A stretch of 52,199 bases of DNA from RGIG2094 sp045660065. Its GTDB lineage: Bacteria; Bacillota; Clostridia; RGIG6154. The stretch is taken from contig JAZRDC010000104.1 in NCBI GenBank assembly GCA_045660065.1, positions 1-52,199 on the forward strand. The letters run 5' to 3'. A program made the translations under genes and the position numbers. Below, in pieces: positions 32,842-41,194 of the stretch (positions within the stretch are counted from its first letter, which is position 1; each line of letters opens with the position of its first letter). The notes beneath the pieces were generated by a model. It saw nothing but the letters and a program-made list of their open reading frames with translations, did no database searches and was not told the DNA's origin.

Positions 32842-33621
32842 TTAAATTTCTTCGTCGCCGTGGGCATCCATCCACTCAATAGCTGCGTCATAAGCTTCGT
32901 AGTCAAGGTCTGCCATAGTATTTGTGTGAAGAACAATACCTTCGATTTCGCCGGCAAGAAGTTTTTCTTTCCAGAAATCAAGTTGCCATTTAACTTTTTC
33001 GCCTGTTGCCTGCTTGTTTTCACCGAAGTTGTAAAGATAAACACCTACCATACGGCGTTTGTTTTCTGTCATTTTTTTGAAGAGTTCAAATTTCTCAGGA
33101 ATAAGTGGAACATCACATTCTTTCCAAGTCCACATAATTACACCGTCCATAAGGTCAATGTATTTCTGGAAATCTGCATCTTCTTTTTCGTCTGTACCGA
33201 AAAGCCATGTGTAAAGAATCATCCAGGCATCAAGTCTTCTTGGCTGATTGTTGTGAAGTTTGTCAATGAAGTTTTCAAGATCTTCTATCGGTTTTTGATT
33301 GTGGAAGCCTTCGTTTTTAAAATCGTCCAGCGCTACACAAGTGATATTTGGAAATTCCTTTGTGTAGTCCATAATTTCTTCCAGTTGTTCAATATCTCTG
33401 GGATATCTGTAACCCCAGCCAACTTCGTTTAATGTTCTGAATGATTTGTTGTACTGTCTTGCGTTAACTTCTGTCTGAACGGGAACCATAAAAATATTTC
33501 TCACACCAAGGTACATACAACCTTCCATAGGTGTCATTCTTGATACATTGTTGTTTCCATATTCAGCATTGTATCTTCCCTCCGGATGTCCCCAAAGCCA
33601 GAACTTGTCTCTTAATACCAT
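32842..33621 (-). CDS. Conserved protein of unknown function, possible TIM-barrel glycosidase-like fold
   Basis: A 259-residue cytoplasmic protein starting MVLRDKFWLWGHPEGRYN. I do not recognise a named family. Alternating strands and helices, an early WGHPEGR and acidic-aromatic segments (CVALDDFKNEGF, GVIMWTWKECD, VGVYLYNFGE) resemble a TIM-barrel carbohydrate-active fold. The start is ATG 33621 with AAGGAGG upstream. Divergent from an AraC regulator across a palindrome at 33676-33690. The neighbouring DMT transporter and GH109-like gene suggest a sugar-related locus. Confidence 0.6.
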   Translation of the reverse strand: MVLRDKFWLWGHPEGRYNAEYGNNNVSRMTPMEGCMYLGVRNIFMVPVQTEVNARQYNKSFRTLNEVGWGYRYPRDIEQLEEIMDYTKEFPNITCVALDDFKNEGFHNQKPIEDLENFIDKLHNNQPRRLDAWMILYTWLFGTDEKEDADFQKYIDLMDGVIMWTWKECDVPLIPEKFELFKKMTENKRRMVGVYLYNFGENKQATGEKVKWQLDFWKEKLLAGEIEGIVLHTNTMADLDYEAYDAAIEWMDAHGDEEI

Positions 33622-33675
33622 TTTATATCCTCCTTGACTTTTTGTGTAAATATATATACAATATAATTAAATACT

Positions 33676-33690
33676 ATCACAAAATGTGAT
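33676..33690. promoter_or_regulatory. Palindromic operator candidate between divergent genes
   Basis: ATCACA-AAA-TGTGAT is a perfect 6-bp-arm palindrome. It overlaps a possible minus-strand -35 (TTGTGA, 18 bp, TATATA) of the gene at 32842-33621. Confidence 0.5.
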
Positions 33691-33734
33691 TAAATCAATG
33701 TAAATTTGAACAATAAAAATGGAGAATCAGGTAA

Positions 33735-34535
33735 ATGGTTATAAACAATACTGCCCTTTGTGAAAGGGCGAACGGCGTAAAACTTAACTTTTACAGTTTC
33801 GGATATGCCACAGTAAATTCAAGTTGGAAGGGCTATGTGAAAAATCCACAGTTTTCAAGACTTTATTACATAGAAAGCGGAAAAGCATATATCGAATACG
33901 AAAAAGAAAAAATTGAACTTATGCCTGGAAACTGGTATTTGTTACCCGCAGGGCTTTCTTTTAATTATTTATGCAAGGTAGAAATGAAACATATATTTTT
34001 CCATATTACTTTAGCAGGAGTTGACGGCATTGATCTTCTTGGCAGATGTGAAAAACCTGTTTGCGAAAAAACTGATATAAGTCCTGTCGAGTTTTATAAA
34101 AAGCATTTAAAAAGTAAAAGTATTGCAAGTTCAATCGCTATTAAAGAGCAAGTTTACGGCATTATTTTAAGTCTTCTTGAAAAAAACAATATAACTCCTG
34201 AAGTTATTGAATTTTCCCAATGCGTGCAAAGTGCAATAGAGTTTATAAATAATAACTTAAATAAAAAGATAGAATTGTCAGATGTATCAGGACATTCCTT
34301 TGTTTCAAGAAGTACACTTACGGGAAAGTTCAAAAAAGAACTTGGAATTACCGTGCAGGACTATATACAAAGACAAAAAATGTTTTTAGCAGAGCAGATG
34401 CTTAAAAATACCAATATGACGGTTGCACAAATCAGTGAGCGTTTAGGCTATTCGGAGCAATTTTATTTTTCAAGATGCTTTAAGCAAAGTTTTGGTATAT
34501 CTCCAAGAGAATATAAAAAATCAAAAATAAACTAA
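33735..34535 (+). CDS. AraC-family transcriptional regulator
   Basis: A 266-residue regulator. The N-terminal cupin-type arm has the segment YYIESGKAYIEYEKEKIELMP, with GNWYLLPAGLSFNYL following. The C-terminal double HTH includes ELSDVSGHSFVSRSTLTGKF and AQISERLGYSEQFYFSRCF with a final ISPREYKKS. Start ATG 33735, with GGAG at 33721 and AGG at 33729. Divergent from the unknown enzyme-like gene, which it probably controls through the palindrome between them (inference). Terminator shared with the convergent AraC gene. Confidence 0.9.
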   Translation: MVINNTALCERANGVKLNFYSFGYATVNSSWKGYVKNPQFSRLYYIESGKAYIEYEKEKIELMPGNWYLLPAGLSFNYLCKVEMKHIFFHITLAGVDGIDLLGRCEKPVCEKTDISPVEFYKKHLKSKSIASSIAIKEQVYGIILSLLEKNNITPEVIEFSQCVQSAIEFINNNLNKKIELSDVSGHSFVSRSTLTGKFKKELGITVQDYIQRQKMFLAEQMLKNTNMTVAQISERLGYSEQFYFSRCFKQSFGISPREYKKSKIN

Positions 34536-34538
34536 ACA

Positions 34539-34569
34539 ATAAACAACCATCAATTTGATGGTTGTTTAT
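34539..34569. terminator. Bidirectional terminator between two convergent AraC genes
   Basis: ATAAACAACCATC, loop AATTT, GATGGTTGTTTAT. The stop codon of the minus-strand gene (34550-34552) is inside the stem. Confidence 0.8.
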
Positions 34570-35353
34570 ACATTTTTATATATTCTGTAGGTGTTTTATT
34601 AACAGTTTTTTTGAAAATTTTCGAGAAATAAAATTGATCTGTGTAACCGCATTTGCCGGCAAGGTCTGAAATATTTTGTTCGCCATTTTCAATAAGATTA
34701 ATTGCATAGTTTATTCGGAGGTTATTTATGTAATAGGTAAATTTAACCCCGGTTTTTTTAGTAAACAATGCTGAAAGATATTTTTCATTGTAAAAAAATA
34801 TATCGGCAATTTTTTTAAGAGAAATATCTTTTAAAGTATAGTTGTGAGAAATGTAGTCTAAAATAGCATCAAATTTATCTTTGGTGTGCGTGTCGGTGCG
34901 TTGGGTGTTAATAAAAGATAAAGTATACATTAATGTACTTTCTGTAAGAGTGCTTGCGTTAACAGCAGTAATCCTTCTTATAGCTGACATCCAGAATTCT
35001 AGAAGATGGTCATAGTTTTCAAAGACCGAATTTTGTGGGTTAATGTTAAAATTATCCAAAAGAGGAAGTGCACCTTTACCGTTAAAGCTTATGTAAAGAT
35101 ATGAAAAATCTTTCGAAGCTTCAATATAATGAATTTGTTCAGGAAATGTGAAAAATAAAGTACCTTTTTTAATGTGAGATTCAGAGCGGTCAGTTTTTAA
35201 AACAGCACTGCCACGGAATACAAGACACATATAAAAGTTAGACCGCACAAAAGGTTGAGAAAATTTTCTTAAGTTAGTCTCATATACAAAATGGTAATAA
35301 TTTATACTGCTTTCATAAATTTTTGAAGGTATAAAATTGCATATATCATTCAT
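34550..35353 (-). CDS. AraC-family transcriptional regulator
   Basis: A 267-residue AraC-type regulator. The sensor arm contains RSNFYMCLVFRGSAVLKTD and KKGTLFFTFPEQIHYIEAS. The HTH pair includes SLKKIADIFFYNEKYLSALF and ISDLAGKCGYTDQFYFSKIF with KTPTEYIKMYK. The start is ATG 35353 behind GAGGTG; GTG 35362 overlaps that site. Divergent from the DMT transporter/GH109-like operon, so it is the likely local regulator. Its promoter shares a 17-mer with that of the AraC gene next to the GRE operon. Confidence 0.9.
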   Translation of the reverse strand: MNDICNFIPSKIYESSINYYHFVYETNLRKFSQPFVRSNFYMCLVFRGSAVLKTDRSESHIKKGTLFFTFPEQIHYIEASKDFSYLYISFNGKGALPLLDNFNINPQNSVFENYDHLLEFWMSAIRRITAVNASTLTESTLMYTLSFINTQRTDTHTKDKFDAILDYISHNYTLKDISLKKIADIFFYNEKYLSALFTKKTGVKFTYYINNLRINYAINLIENGEQNISDLAGKCGYTDQFYFSKIFKKTVNKTPTEYIKMYKQPSN

Positions 35354-35374
35354 TGGTAACACCTCTTTGTTATA

Positions 35375-35403
35375 AATATAACATTATGTTTGTAAAAAAT
35401 CAA
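35375..35403 (-). promoter_or_regulatory. Promoter of the AraC gene at 34550-35353
   Basis: Minus strand: TTGATT, 17 bp, TATATT. The 17-mer AAAAAATCAATATATTA (35394-35410) recurs at 5220-5236. Confidence 0.65.
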
Positions 35404-35444
35404 TATATTAGGGGTTTTTTACATATAAAAATGGTTTTTTTCCA

Positions 35445-35472
35445 TTTACTTTTAATTTTAATGTGCTATAAT
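35445..35472 (+). promoter_or_regulatory. Promoter of the DMT transporter/Gfo-Idh operon
   Basis: TTTACT, 16 bp, TATAAT (35467-35472). The -35 is weak, compatible with AraC activation. Confidence 0.5.
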
Positions 35473-35492
35473 CTAATCAGGAGATGATGTTT

Positions 35493-36356
35493 ATGGGTAT
35501 GTTTTTAATTGTAGCCAGTTTGCTTGTGCATCAGGCTGAAGGTATTGTTGTAAAGCAATATGGTAAAAAGTATGGCAAAGGCGGAATGTTTTTTAATGCT
35601 ATTATCTGCTTGTTTGCACTTGTATATTTCTTCGTTGCTGAATTTTTCAGTGGGGAATATATGTTTTACTTTCCAAAAGAAATCTGGGGTTATGGCATTA
35701 TAAGCGGACTTTGTTATGCAACAGGATTTTACGCTATGTACCTTGCACTGAAAACAGGGTCATTTGGTCTTACCAAACTTTTATCATCTTTCGGAAGTAT
35801 AGTTCCTATTGTGTACGGAATTGTTTTCTTAAATGAACAACCTGCTAAATTTACATATGTATCAGTAGTACTCATTTTACTTTCGGTATTTATTATGAAT
35901 CATAAAACCGGCGAAAAAGCAAATATTTCCGTGAAGTGGCTTTTGTGTGTAATAGCAAATGTGATTGCTAACGCAGGTATTATGATTATTGCAAAATCTC
36001 AGCAACTTGTATTTGGAACCAAGTGCAGTAACGAGTTTTTAATGATATCTTATGCTTTAGCAGTTACCTTTTTAGTTGTTTTCGGAATTATTTACGAGCG
36101 AAATCAGTTTAAAGCCACAATTAAAGGCGGAAGTCTTTATGGACTACTCGCAGGTGTATTTAATGGAATGAACAATGTGCTTATACTTCTTACTTATTTG
36201 TACGTTCCTCTTACTATAATAACTCCTGTAAAAGGGGCGCTGGGATTAGTAATCAGTTTCGTGTTATCGGTGCTTTTGTATAAAGAAAAATTTACAAAAA
36301 AACAACTTATCAGCGTAGTAATTGGTATTGTTGCAGCAGTGCTTATTAAATTATAA
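35493..36356 (+). CDS. DMT/EamA-family transporter
   Basis: A 287-residue membrane protein with about ten predicted helices in two EamA-like halves. LLSSFGSIVPIVYGIVFLNE is the end of the first repeat, and PVKGALGLVISFVLSVLLYK near the end is the equivalent in the second. I choose ATG 35493, 9 bp after AGGAG, over the ATGs at 35484 and 35487. It is followed after 10 bp by the GH109-like Gfo/Idh gene, so it may move that enzyme's substrate or product. Substrate unknown. Confidence 0.85.
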   Translation: MGMFLIVASLLVHQAEGIVVKQYGKKYGKGGMFFNAIICLFALVYFFVAEFFSGEYMFYFPKEIWGYGIISGLCYATGFYAMYLALKTGSFGLTKLLSSFGSIVPIVYGIVFLNEQPAKFTYVSVVLILLSVFIMNHKTGEKANISVKWLLCVIANVIANAGIMIIAKSQQLVFGTKCSNEFLMISYALAVTFLVVFGIIYERNQFKATIKGGSLYGLLAGVFNGMNNVLILLTYLYVPLTIITPVKGALGLVISFVLSVLLYKEKFTKKQLISVVIGIVAAVLIKL

Positions 36357-36366
36357 GGAGAAAGTT

Positions 36367-37500
36367 ATGAAAAAGTTAAAAATCGGTGTAGTAGGTCTTG
36401 GACACAGAGGAAGAGCGCTTGCTAAAATAATTGCATCCATAGATAATGCACAGCTTGCTGCAGTATGTGATATAAGGCCACATAATTGGTATGAAAAGCA
36501 ATGGCTCAGCGATATGGCACTTTCTGAAATGTTCCCTGATACTGCATTTTATGAAGATTATGACAAAATGTTGGAAGATGCAGACCTTGATGCAGTAATT
36601 GTTGAAACAGGCGCTGATATTCACGCAGAATTTTGCATAAAAGCGTTAGAGAAAAACATAAATGTTTTGTCTGATATTCCAAATGTAGCCAATCTTAAAG
36701 AAGCTGAAGATTTGTGGAAAGCGTCTTTGAAATCAAAGGCTAAAATATTTACAGGAGCAAACCCTAATTACCAGAAATTTGTTGTTTTGTTGAAAGATTT
36801 TTATAATAAAGGGCTTTTGGGAAATCCATATTGTATGGAAGCGGAATATATTCATTGGTATATGCCTACAAATAAAGAAGCCATAAAAGGACTTAACGAA
36901 AATGGTGATTGGAGAAAACTTTTGATTCCAATTCGTTATTGCACACATTCATTAGGACCACTTCTTACAATTTTGAAAGAAGATCTTAGAAAAGTTTCTT
37001 GTTTTGGAACAGGTCCACACGCAAACCCGGAAGAGTATGCATCTAAAAAAGATGATATGATGTGCGCACAGTTCCAGACAGAATCAGGCGTAGTAGTTCG
37101 TCTTATGAGAAATGGAAGATGCAGAGCGCAGATAGGACATCACAATTACAGAGTTTTCGGCACAGAAGGATATATGGAAAGAATTGAAAGATTCTGGAAG
37201 CCTGTAATAAGATATAACTCAGTGAAGGAACTTGATACCGATCTTAAAGAAATTGATGGTTCATTTATGCCGCCTGCTTATGAGAACAATCCGAAAGCAG
37301 TAGGACATGGCGGATTGGACTACGCAATGCTTGATCAGTTTTGCAAAGAAATTTCTGTTGGTGGCGGTGATGTTGTAACATTAAAAGAAGGTCTTGCAAT
37401 GACAATCCCTGGAATTTATGCAGAAGAATCTGCAAAACGAGGAGGAGAGGTGCTTACAATGCGCTATCCTTGGGATGAAGATTGGACAACTGAAATTTAA
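36367..37500 (+). CDS. Gfo/Idh/MocA-family protein, GH109-like
   Basis: A 377-residue NAD(P)-binding protein with an N-terminal Rossmann motif VGLGHRG (Gly10, 12, 15). The common Glu-Lys-Pro is replaced by SDIPNVAN (about 102-109), closer to the Glu-Val-Pro of GH109 NAD-dependent glycosidases. THSLGP (His194) and GHGGLDYAM (His314) also recall GH109. It may therefore be a glycosidase-type enzyme that uses NAD as cofactor, rather than a simple dehydrogenase (inference). No signal peptide. Start ATG 36367 behind AAGGAG. Confidence 0.75.
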   Translation: MKKLKIGVVGLGHRGRALAKIIASIDNAQLAAVCDIRPHNWYEKQWLSDMALSEMFPDTAFYEDYDKMLEDADLDAVIVETGADIHAEFCIKALEKNINVLSDIPNVANLKEAEDLWKASLKSKAKIFTGANPNYQKFVVLLKDFYNKGLLGNPYCMEAEYIHWYMPTNKEAIKGLNENGDWRKLLIPIRYCTHSLGPLLTILKEDLRKVSCFGTGPHANPEEYASKKDDMMCAQFQTESGVVVRLMRNGRCRAQIGHHNYRVFGTEGYMERIERFWKPVIRYNSVKELDTDLKEIDGSFMPPAYENNPKAVGHGGLDYAMLDQFCKEISVGGGDVVTLKEGLAMTIPGIYAEESAKRGGEVLTMRYPWDEDWTTEI

Positions 37501-37502
37501 AT

Positions 37503-37538
37503 AAAAAAGGAATGTGAATTTTTCACATTCCTTTTTTT
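37503..37538. terminator. Bidirectional terminator between the Gfo/Idh gene and gpmI
   Basis: AAAAAGGAATGTGAA, loop TTT, TTCACATTCCTTTTT followed by a T-run; A-run on the other side. Confidence 0.9.
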
Positions 37539-37539
37539 A

Positions 37540-39060
37540 TTATTTAATTAAGCTTTCGCCTGTCATTTCTGCAGGTTTTTCGATGCCCATAAGTTCGAGC
37601 ATTGTAGGAGCAAGATCGCAAAGGCGACCTTCTTTAAGTTCTTTGTCATCGCCAACTAAAATAAGTGGAACGAGGTTTGTTGTGTGAGCAGTAAATGTGC
37701 TTCCGTCAGTGTCAAGCATTTTGTCTGCATTACCGTGGTCCGCTGTGATTAACACTCTGCCGCCTTTTTCAAGCATCTTGTCAACTACTTTGCCAACGCA
37801 GGTATCAACTGCTTCAACAGCTGTTTTTGCTGCATCAAATACGCCTGTGTGACCAACCATATCGCAGTTTGCGAAGTTTAAGATGATAACATCATATTTT
37901 TCAGAATCGATTCTTTCGATTACTTCGTCGCAAACTTCAAATGCGCTCATTTCAGGTTTCAAGTCATATGTTGCAACTTTTGGTGATGCAATTAACGCTC
38001 TGTCTTCGCCATCTGATACTGCTTCAACACCGCCGTTGAAGAAGAATGTAACGTGAGCATATTTTTCAGTTTCAGCAATTCTAAGTTGCTTTAAGCCCTT
38101 TTTGCTTAATACTTCGCCCAATGTGTTTTCCAATGTCTGTGGTTTGAATGCAACCATAACATTTGGCATTGTAGCATCGTACTGAGTCATACAAACAAAT
38201 AAAGGTTTAATAAATTCTCTTTCAAAACCTGTAAAGTCCTGATCAACAAATGTTCTTGTGATTTCTCTTGCTCTGTCAGGTCTGAAGTTGAACATAACAA
38301 CGCTATCGTCTGCTTTGATAGTAGCAGTAGCTTCGCCAGCAGTTGTTATAACTGTAGGAACAACGAATTCGTCTGTAATATCGTTTTCGTATGATTTTTT
38401 AACTGCTTCGTATGCATTATCTGACATATTGCCAACGCCTTTTGTCATAGCATCATAAGCTTTAACAACACGTTCCCAACGATTATCTCTGTCCATAGCG
38501 TAGTATCTGCCCATAACTGTAGCAATTTTACCTACGCCGATTTTTGTAAGCTCATCTTCTAAATCTTTAACAAAGTCAGCACCTGATGATGGTGGAACAT
38601 CACGACCGTCTAAGAAACAGTGAACATAAACTTTTTCAAGGCCCATATTTTTAGCCATTTCAACTAAAGCATAAAGGTGCTTGTTGTGAGAATGAACACC
38701 GCCGTCTGATAAAAGACCCATCAAATGAAGTGCAGAGCCATTATCAAGACAGTTTTTGATTGCACTTGTAAGTGCTTCGTTTTCAAAGAAATCGCCGTCT
38801 GCGATAGATTTTGTAATTCTTGTAAGTTCCTGATAAACAATTCTTCCTGCACCGATGTTTGTGTGGCCAACTTCAGAGTTACCCATCTGACCTTCAGGAA
38901 GACCAACATCCATACCACTTGCTGAAAGGGTAGTGTTTGGGCAAGTGCTTAAAAGTTTATCCATATTAGGTGTTTTTGCTTCATAAATAGCGTTAACGCC
39001 TTTTGCGGTATCAGGATTTACACCGTAACCGTCTAAAATCATAAGCATTAATGGTTTCAT
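37540..39060 (-). CDS. gpmI: 2,3-bisphosphoglycerate-independent phosphoglycerate mutase
   Basis: A 506-residue Mn-dependent iPGM of the alkaline-phosphatase superfamily that interconverts 3- and 2-phosphoglycerate. Asp10 lies in LMILDGYG and the catalytic Ser62 in MGNSEVGHTNIG. HCFLDGRDVPPSS, NFRPDRAREIT and the C-terminal ITADHGNAD supply further metal and phosphate ligands. The start is ATG 39060 behind AAGGAG; the longer frame to 39081 begins upstream of that site. Last gene of pgk-tpiA-gpmI. Confidence 0.97.
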   Translation of the reverse strand: MKPLMLMILDGYGVNPDTAKGVNAIYEAKTPNMDKLLSTCPNTTLSASGMDVGLPEGQMGNSEVGHTNIGAGRIVYQELTRITKSIADGDFFENEALTSAIKNCLDNGSALHLMGLLSDGGVHSHNKHLYALVEMAKNMGLEKVYVHCFLDGRDVPPSSGADFVKDLEDELTKIGVGKIATVMGRYYAMDRDNRWERVVKAYDAMTKGVGNMSDNAYEAVKKSYENDITDEFVVPTVITTAGEATATIKADDSVVMFNFRPDRAREITRTFVDQDFTGFEREFIKPLFVCMTQYDATMPNVMVAFKPQTLENTLGEVLSKKGLKQLRIAETEKYAHVTFFFNGGVEAVSDGEDRALIASPKVATYDLKPEMSAFEVCDEVIERIDSEKYDVIILNFANCDMVGHTGVFDAAKTAVEAVDTCVGKVVDKMLEKGGRVLITADHGNADKMLDTDGSTFTAHTTNLVPLILVGDDKELKEGRLCDLAPTMLELMGIEKPAEMTGESLIK

Positions 39061-39088
39061 AATAGTTCTCCTTCTATACAAAATTGTA

Positions 39089-39111
39089 GGGCGATTTATT
39101 AAAAATCGCCC
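39089..39111 (-). repeat. Intergenic hairpin between tpiA and gpmI
   Basis: GGGCGATTT, loop of 5, AAATCGCCC: a perfect 9-bp stem with no T-run after it on the minus strand. More likely an mRNA processing or stability element than a terminator. Confidence 0.7.
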
Positions 39112-39129
39112 GATAAATTTAGGTTTTGA

Positions 39130-39876
39130 TTAAAAGTGTACGATTGTTGAAAAATCGGGAGCTTTTAAACTTGCACCGCCAACAAGACCGCCGTCGATGT
39201 CGCTCATAGCCATAAGACCTGATGCGTTTGCAGCGTTAACGCTACCACCGTACTGGATTGTGATTTCGTCAGCTGTAGCCTGACCATAAAGACCTGCTAA
39301 AGTATCACGGATTGCTTTGCAAACTTCGTTAGCCTGTTCATCAGTTGCAGTTTTGCCTGTACCGATAGCCCAGATTGGTTCGTAAGCAATAACGATTTTC
39401 TTAGCATCTTCTGCAGAAATATCAGTAAATCCGATTTTAATCTGCATAGCAATGTGTTCAAATGTGATACCAAGTTCTCTCTGCTCTAAACTTTCACCGC
39501 AGCAGAGGATTGGTGTAATACCGTGTTCCAAAGCCTTTTTAACTTTTTTGTTAACAGTAAAATCAGTTTCAGCGAAGTATTCTCTTCTTTCTGAGTGGCC
39601 GATTACAACATATTCAACGCCAAGTTCTTTGAGCATTGAAGGAGCGATTTCACCAGTGTAAGCACCGCTTTCTTCAAAGTACATATTCTGAGCGCCAACT
39701 TTAATGTTTGTACCTTTTGTTTCTTCCAATACTGCACAAAGTGAAGTAAAAGGAGGAATAACAACAACATCGCATTTAGCGTCAGCAACCAATGGTTTTA
39801 ACTCCTGAATTAAAGCTTTTGCTTCAGAAGGAGTTTTGTTCATTTTCCAGTTTCCTGCAATAACATATTTTCTCAT
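39130..39876 (-). CDS. tpiA: Triosephosphate isomerase
   Basis: A 248-residue TIM. RKYVIAGNWKMNK carries the active-site Asn9/Lys11. VVIGHSERREYF provides the catalytic His at about residue 94 and AYEPIWAIGTGKTA the catalytic Glu at about 166. The start is ATG 39876 behind AAGGAG; residues upstream in the longer frame precede that site. Between pgk and gpmI in the same direction. Confidence 0.98.
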   Translation of the reverse strand: MRKYVIAGNWKMNKTPSEAKALIQELKPLVADAKCDVVVIPPFTSLCAVLEETKGTNIKVGAQNMYFEESGAYTGEIAPSMLKELGVEYVVIGHSERREYFAETDFTVNKKVKKALEHGITPILCCGESLEQRELGITFEHIAMQIKIGFTDISAEDAKKIVIAYEPIWAIGTGKTATDEQANEVCKAIRDTLAGLYGQATADEITIQYGGSVNAANASGLMAMSDIDGGLVGGASLKAPDFSTIVHF

Positions 39877-39904
39877 TTGAAAATCTCCTTTATGTAAAAT
39901 GTGT

Positions 39905-39941
39905 GCAAAATCAGCCAAAACAGAGTTTCAACTGATTTTGC
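39905..39941 (-). repeat. Intergenic hairpin between pgk and tpiA
   Basis: GCAAAATCAG and CTGATTTTGC pair perfectly over 10 bp with a 17-nt loop. No T-run follows on the minus strand. Confidence 0.65.
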
Positions 39942-39955
39942 AGATTAATAATTTA

Positions 39956-41152
39956 TTATTTATCGTTTAATGCAACAATACCCGGGAGGTCTTTACCTTC
40001 CAAGAATTCAAGTGAAGCACCGCCGCCTGTTGAAATGTGGCTCATCTTATCGCCAAGACCTGCCTGGTTAACAGCAGCAACACTGTCACCACCGCCGATG
40101 ATTGTTGTAGCATCGATTTCTGCTAAAACTTCAGCGATTGCGTTTGTACCTTTAGCAAATGTAGACATTTCAAATACGCCCATAGGTCCGTTCCAAACAA
40201 CAGTTTTAGCATCTTTAACAGCATCTTTGTAAAGAGCGATTGTTTTTTCGCCGATGTCAAGACCTTCCCAGCCTGCTTCGATACCGCCTCTTTCAACTGT
40301 TTTGTGTGCTGCATCGTTAGAAAATTCCTGAGCAACAACTGTATCAACAGGGAGCAAGAGTTTAACGCCTTTTTCTTTTGCTTTAGCAACCATTTCGTTA
40401 GCGTAGTCGAGATAATCTTCTTCTAAGAGTGAGTTACCAACTTCTTCACCCTGGGCTTTCATAAATGTGTAAGCCATACCGCCACCGATGATTAATGTAT
40501 CAACTTTTTCCAAAAGGTTGTTGATAACTGAAATTTTACTTGAAACTTTTGAACCACCGAGGATAGCAACCAAAGGTCTTACAGGGTTGTTTACAGCGTT
40601 TCCTAAGAATTCGATTTCTTTTTCAATCAAGAAACCGCAAACAGCTTCGCCATCGATATAGTCTGTAACACCAACAGTTGAGCAGTGTGCTCTGTGAGCT
40701 GTACCAAAAGCGTCATTTACAAAAATGTCAGCAAGTGAAGCGAGGTCTTTGCTGAATGCTTCAATGTTCTTTGTTTCTTCTGCACGGTAACGTGTGTTTT
40801 CGAGTAAAACAACATCGCCGTCGTTCATTTCTGCAACTGCTTTTTTAGCGTTTTCGCCAACAACTTCAGCGTCTGCAGCAAATACAACTTCTTTGCCAAG
40901 TTTTTCTGAAAGTTTCTTTGCAACAGGAGCAAGTGAAAGTTTTGGAACTGCTTCACCCTTAGGTTTACCAAGGTGTGGGCAAAGGATAACTTTTGCACCT
41001 GCATCTACAAGATACTGAATTGTAGGAAGCGCACCGTTGATTCTTGTTTCGTCTGTAATGTTCTGGTTTTCATCTAATGGAACGTTGAAGTCGCAACGAA
41101 CCAATACTCTTTTGCCTTTAGCCTGGATGTCTCTTACTGTTTTTTTGTTCAT
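39956..41152 (-). CDS. pgk: Phosphoglycerate kinase
   Basis: A 398-residue PGK making ATP and 3-phosphoglycerate from 1,3-bisphosphoglycerate. RVLVRCDFNVPLDE is the N-terminal signature, and CPHLGKPKG, AFGTAHRAHCSTVGV, ILGGSKVSSKI and GGGDSVAAVNQAG follow in order. The start is ATG 41152 with GGAG upstream. Head of the pgk-tpiA-gpmI block, 42 bp behind degV. No separate promoter seen, so it may be read from the degV promoter. gapA is not in the window. Confidence 0.98.
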   Translation of the reverse strand: MNKKTVRDIQAKGKRVLVRCDFNVPLDENQNITDETRINGALPTIQYLVDAGAKVILCPHLGKPKGEAVPKLSLAPVAKKLSEKLGKEVVFAADAEVVGENAKKAVAEMNDGDVVLLENTRYRAEETKNIEAFSKDLASLADIFVNDAFGTAHRAHCSTVGVTDYIDGEAVCGFLIEKEIEFLGNAVNNPVRPLVAILGGSKVSSKISVINNLLEKVDTLIIGGGMAYTFMKAQGEEVGNSLLEEDYLDYANEMVAKAKEKGVKLLLPVDTVVAQEFSNDAAHKTVERGGIEAGWEGLDIGEKTIALYKDAVKDAKTVVWNGPMGVFEMSTFAKGTNAIAEVLAEIDATTIIGGGDSVAAVNQAGLGDKMSHISTGGGASLEFLEGKDLPGIVALNDK

Positions 41153-41171
41153 AACTATTATCTCCATTTCC

Positions 41172-41185
41172 GCTCTGATCAGAGC
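41172..41185 (-). repeat. Palindrome between degV and pgk
   Basis: GCTCTGATCAGAGC, a perfect 14-bp palindrome able to form a 5-bp hairpin with loop GATC. No T-run. Confidence 0.55.
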
Positions 41186-41194
41186 AAATAAATT

